DNA from: JAWXTP01 sp044433415
GTDB taxonomy: Bacteria > Bacteroidota > Bacteroidia > Bacteroidales > Rikenellaceae
NCBI GenBank assembly: GCA_044433415.1
Contig: JAWXTP010000129.1
Location: 1-8,412, forward strand
Length of the DNA: 8,412 nt
Direction: 5' to 3'
Position numbers and translations under genes: made by a program. Numbering within the stretch: the first letter of the stretch is position 1; every line of letters starts with the position of its first letter. Below, one piece after another: positions 5,880 to 8,412 of this stretch. The notes below the pieces were generated by a model, which ran no database searches, was not told where the DNA came from, and saw only the letters and a list, made by a program, of their open reading frames with translations.

Positions 5880-5908
5880 TGAATATAGTAGCTCCTTTTA
5901 GTAGTCTT

Positions 5909-7441
5909 CTAGTTTCCTCTATCTAATGAGCGGTATTGTATAGCTTCTGATATGTGAGAGAATGTTATATCTTCGGAATTGTCAAGGTCAGCTATAGTAC
6001 GTGACACCTTTAGGATTCTATGATAAGCACGAGCAGAAAGCCCTAGCTTATCTATAGCTTTATGTAATAGTAATTTGGATTTTTCGTCTAGTTTGCAAAA
6101 TTCCTCTACCTGACGAGAGCCCATCATAGAGTTAGAATGTATATCGCTGTTTTTAAATCGTTCGTTTTGTGCCTTACGGGCGTTCATAACTCTAGCTCTT
6201 ATCACTTCACTAGTTTCCCCGTCCTCTACTTTTGTAGAAAGTTCTAATATGGCTACAGGTTTAACGTTAACATGTATATCTATCCTATCAAGCATGGGAC
6301 CTGAGATTCTATTTTGGTAACGCTTAATCTCTCCTACTGAGCATGTACATTCCTTTTCTTTATGCCCATAATACCCACAAGGACAAGGGTTCATAGAAGC
6401 TACAAGCATAAAATTAGCAGGGTATTCTATAGCATATTTACTACGAGCTATAGATACCACTCTATCTTCTAAAGGTTGGCGCATGACCTCTAATACAGTG
6501 CGACTGTACTCTGCAAGTTCATCTAAAAATAATATACCATTATGAGAAAGAGAAATTTCTCCAGGTTGAGGATTTGTGCCACCTCCTACGAGTGCTACAT
6601 TTGAGATTGTATGGTGAGGTGAGCGGAAAGGTCTTTTTGTGATAAGTCCATTTATTATCTCGCCCTTCCCTGCTACAGAATGTATCTTTGTAGTTTCTAG
6701 CGCTTCCTCCATAGTCATAGGGGGCATTATTGTTGTTAATCTTCGTGCTAGCATTGTTTTTCCTGAGCCAGGAGCTCCTACCATAATGACGTTGTGCCCT
6801 CCTGCTACAGCAACTTCTAAAGCTCTCTTTGTAGATTGCTGACCTTTTACATCTTTAAAGTCAAAATCAAATAGTGTGTAAGTGTCGCTAAATATTTTAT
6901 CTAAATCTACTTCAACTTTTTCTATTTTCTCGGCACCTTCCGTGAAGAAATCTACTACCTCTCTAAGATTGCGCGCTCCATAGACTTCTAAGTCCTTTAC
7001 TACTGCTGCCTCTGTAGCATTTTCAAGAGGAAGGATAAAGCCTTTAAATCCCTCTTCTTTTGCCTTTATAGCCATGGGTAGAGCGCCCTTTATAGGAGTT
7101 ATAGTGCCATCAAGAGATAGTTCTCCCATAATTAGGTAATTTCCTATATTTGTAGTTGCTAACTGTTCTGTTGCTGCAAGCATGCCTATAGCAATAGGTA
7201 AATCGAAATATGAACCTTCTTTTTTTATATTTGCAGGTGCCATATTCACGGTCACACGGCGGACAGGTAGGTTAAAACCGTTATTTTCGAAAGCAGAATA
7301 TATTCTATGTTGAGATTCTTTAACAGCATTGTCAGGTAACCCCACAATAAACATTTGCACACCTAATGCGGCATTAACTTCTATAGTGATTGTTATTGCA
7401 TCTATTCCAGAAAGTGCGGCTCCATAACATTTTGCTAACAT
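5909..7441 (-). CDS. YifB/ComM-type AAA+ ATPase (Mg chelatase-like)
   Basis: This 510-residue protein is normal length for the YifB/ComM family. The best-studied member, ComM, is a hexameric helicase promoting branch migration during natural transformation; in most bacteria the role is untested. The N-terminal Lon-like ChlI domain spans about 1-170 (GLPDNAVKES at 34-43, MGELSLDGTI at 105-114). The AAA+ core has Walker A GAPGSGKT (222-229), FRSPHHTIS (272-280), Walker B GILFLDEL (302-309) and SGPMLDRIDI (380-389). A CPC...CTC cysteine set (353, 355, 365, 367) lies in MNPCPCGYYGH and following residues, a likely zinc site typical of the family. The C-terminal Mg_chelatase_C domain has LSARAYHRILKVSRTIADL (468-486). 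It starts 3 nt after the PAS gene, with AGGAG placed suitably in that gene's end, so the two are translationally linked. No competence genes are nearby, so a DNA-uptake role is inference from family only. Confidence 0.95.
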   Translation of the reverse strand: MLAKCYGAALSGIDAITITIEVNAALGVQMFIVGLPDNAVKESQHRIYSAFENNGFNLPVRRVTVNMAPANIKKEGSYFDLPIAIGMLAATEQLATTNIGNYLIMGELSLDGTITPIKGALPMAIKAKEEGFKGFILPLENATEAAVVKDLEVYGARNLREVVDFFTEGAEKIEKVEVDLDKIFSDTYTLFDFDFKDVKGQQSTKRALEVAVAGGHNVIMVGAPGSGKTMLARRLTTIMPPMTMEEALETTKIHSVAGKGEIINGLITKRPFRSPHHTISNVALVGGGTNPQPGEISLSHNGILFLDELAEYSRTVLEVMRQPLEDRVVSIARSKYAIEYPANFMLVASMNPCPCGYYGHKEKECTCSVGEIKRYQNRISGPMLDRIDIHVNVKPVAILELSTKVEDGETSEVIRARVMNARKAQNERFKNSDIHSNSMMGSRQVEEFCKLDEKSKLLLHKAIDKLGLSARAYHRILKVSRTIADLDNSEDITFSHISEAIQYRSLDRGN

Positions 7442-7444
7442 AGT

Positions 7445-8212
7445 TTATCTCTCCTCTTCTTTAAGTGTTGAAATTATAGAATTTAAAGTTTTTGTTGTTT
7501 TTGAAGTTTCCTCACCCATCAGGAAGCCTATCTTTTGTACCATGGCCATATTTTGGTCTAGCACTTCTTGTATACGTGAAGAAATCTCTTCTTTTACGAT
7601 ATCCTCATTATACATATCCTTAACAATAGCGAAGGCATAGTCGGCCTTTGTTATAGGGTAAGTTGAAAGAGAAAGTTTACGTTTCCCTACAGTTATTGTT
7701 TTATCAACATTATAGTCTTGGCTATATAGTGAAGACTCTATATATGCAAAAGCTGTATCACATAAAACTTGAGAAATTTTTACATTGTTAAGGTGAGGAT
7801 GTGTTAGGTCTAAAGATTCAGCTTTATATCCTACTAAATGAATAAATGCACTATTGGCGTAAGTTATGCGTTTATTGTTATTAAAGATTACAATTCCATA
7901 AGGTATCTTCTCAAGTATAGCAGTACGATGTTGGTCTAATAGGAAACTTCTTTCTTTAAGGATGCGATTTTCTTCAAGAACAGCACTTAGTTTTTGTTCT
8001 AGCTCAAGATTCGTTTTTTTTAGCTTCTCAACCTCTGGTGTATCTTCTATAGGGATACCAATTTCTATAGCTTCATCAATTTCTCCTGACGAACTTTTGA
8101 TATTTCCATCTTTAAAAATGACTGTATTATTTTCAGCAGCATTTACAAGATAAATTTTCCCACATTGAGTGCATTTAGCACAAAGTTTATTGTTAATTGA
8201 AAAAAACTTCAT
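7445..8212 (-). CDS. PAS-domain protein, hydrogenase-associated type
   Basis: This is a 255-residue cytoplasmic sensor-like protein. In order it has a short N-terminal cysteine cluster (CAKCTQCGK; Cys11, 14, 17), a low-complexity linker, a coiled coil at about 57-96 (VEKLKKTNLELEQKLSAVL), and a single PAS domain at about 97-200 (IPYGIVIFNNNKRITYANSA, KDMYN). The C-terminal helical tail (205-250) carries Q-E-V-L-x-Q-N-x-x-x-V-Q-K-I-G-F-L-M-G-E followed by LNSIIS. From memory, this tail (EVI-KN-VQQIAFLLGE-LNSII) is characteristic of PAS proteins encoded beside SpoIIE-type phosphatases in [FeFe]-hydrogenase loci of anaerobes. Those usually bear a ferredoxin-like N-terminus; here only three cysteines remain, so a complete cluster is doubtful. 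There is no kinase, cyclase or other output domain. It is the first gene of a two-gene unit with the YifB-type ATPase and is divergent from a cold-shock gene. Confidence 0.75.
   Translation of the reverse strand: MKFFSINNKLCAKCTQCGKIYLVNAAENNTVIFKDGNIKSSSGEIDEAIEIGIPIEDTPEVEKLKKTNLELEQKLSAVLEENRILKERSFLLDQHRTAILEKIPYGIVIFNNNKRITYANSAFIHLVGYKAESLDLTHPHLNNVKISQVLCDTAFAYIESSLYSQDYNVDKTITVGKRKLSLSTYPITKADYAFAIVKDMYNEDIVKEEISSRIQEVLDQNMAMVQKIGFLMGEETSKTTKTLNSIISTLKEEER
7451..7455 (-). promoter_or_regulatory. Ribosome binding site of the yifB-type gene
   Basis: The minus strand carries AGGAG 9 nt before the ATG at 7441, embedded in the last codons of the PAS gene. It is the clearest Shine-Dalgarno in the window. 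With the 3-nt intergenic gap it suggests translational coupling. Confidence 0.6.
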
Positions 8213-8233
8213 TTTTTTAAAATTATTTTTTTA

Positions 8234-8245
8234 GGCATTAATGCC
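8234..8245. promoter_or_regulatory. Perfect 12-bp palindrome, candidate operator
   Basis: GGCATTAATGCC is self-complementary and lies 21 bp upstream of the PAS gene ATG, in the 171-bp space shared with the divergent cold-shock gene. On the minus strand it is followed by an A-rich stretch, not a T-run, so it is not a terminator for either gene. It may be a dimeric regulator site or a leader hairpin. No TAnnTTTG box for the PAS gene is visible. Confidence 0.35.
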
Positions 8246-8320
8246 CTGAATACGTATCAGTTAATACTAATACTAACCTATATTTAGTTAATTTTATTAT
8301 GTAAAGAAAATGAAAAAGTA

Positions 8321-8350
8321 TTGTTTATGCAATTATTTTGACTTACTTTG
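8321..8350 (+). promoter_or_regulatory. Probable promoter of the cold-shock gene
   Basis: TTG (8321-8323) is followed after 19 nt by TTACTTTG (8343-8350), one base off the Bacteroidetes TAnnTTTG -7 element. Transcription would start near 8357, leaving a leader of about 27 nt. That is much shorter than the long thermosensing leaders known from enterobacterial cspA. Confidence 0.45.
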
Positions 8351-8383
8351 TTGTGAATATTTATTTACAAAACAAAATTTTTT

Positions 8384-8412
8384 ATGAAAGGTACAGTAAA
8401 ATGGTTTGATTC
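8384..8412 (+). CDS. Cold-shock protein (CspA family), 5' end only
   Basis: The last 29 bases encode MKGTVKWFD and most of a further codon, then the window ends. M-x-x-G-x-VKWF(D/N) is the hallmark N-terminal beta strand of the small OB-fold cold-shock proteins, single-stranded nucleic-acid chaperones of about 65-70 residues. The RNP1 and RNP2 motifs would lie beyond the edge. A larger protein with an N-terminal cold-shock domain cannot be excluded. The start is preceded by an AT-rich leader without Shine-Dalgarno, and a probable promoter is just upstream. Confidence 0.85.

Noticed and set aside
8234..8245. Terminator in the divergent region
   Set aside because: The genes on both sides start here and none end here. 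The T-run is on the wrong side of the stem for plus-strand termination.

Overview
The window reads as chromosomal DNA from a low-GC member of the Bacteroidota, most likely order Bacteroidales. Three things point there. Two promoters carry the Bacteroidetes -7 consensus TAnnTTTG. Most starts lack a clear Shine-Dalgarno. The gene content also fits: a prfA-pyrF pair, a C_GCAxxG redox-type protein, and a PAS protein of the kind linked to [FeFe]-hydrogenase loci. Genus cannot be fixed from the sequence alone.

Layout. Bases 1-253 hold no convincing gene. They contain a very long, GC-richer inverted repeat with 52 bp perfect core arms built from 9-nt units, followed by a diverged partial copy. A minus-strand AraC-family regulator (279-1115) is divergent from prfA-pyrF (1296-3238, plus). 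The divergent region holds two promoters and a palindrome that may be an AraC autoregulatory operator. After pyrF comes a roughly 190 bp leader with a possible 30-codon ORF and an open frame leading into a C_GCAxxG_C_C family gene (3433-3897, plus). A strong bidirectional terminator (3949-4001) separates it from two convergent minus-strand units.

The first minus-strand unit is a zinc-free MDR oxidoreductase followed by a peroxiredoxin-like thioredoxin-fold protein (5635 down to 4027), a plausible redox/stress pair. Upstream lies a 273 bp spacer full of repeats: a large imperfect palindrome, a 23-nt flanking direct repeat, and one copy of a 26-nt repeat that recurs between the two oxidoreductase genes. 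The second unit is a PAS-domain protein followed by a YifB/ComM-type AAA+ ATPase, only 3 nt apart (8212 down to 5909). A divergent cold-shock gene begins at 8384 and runs off the window.

Nearly all protein-coding content is recognisable housekeeping or accessory metabolism. I see no defence system, phage, transposase, CRISPR or conjugative module. The unexplained material is non-coding: the long periodic palindrome at the left edge, the repeat family at 3925, 4597 and 5788, and the palindromic element at 5687-5779.
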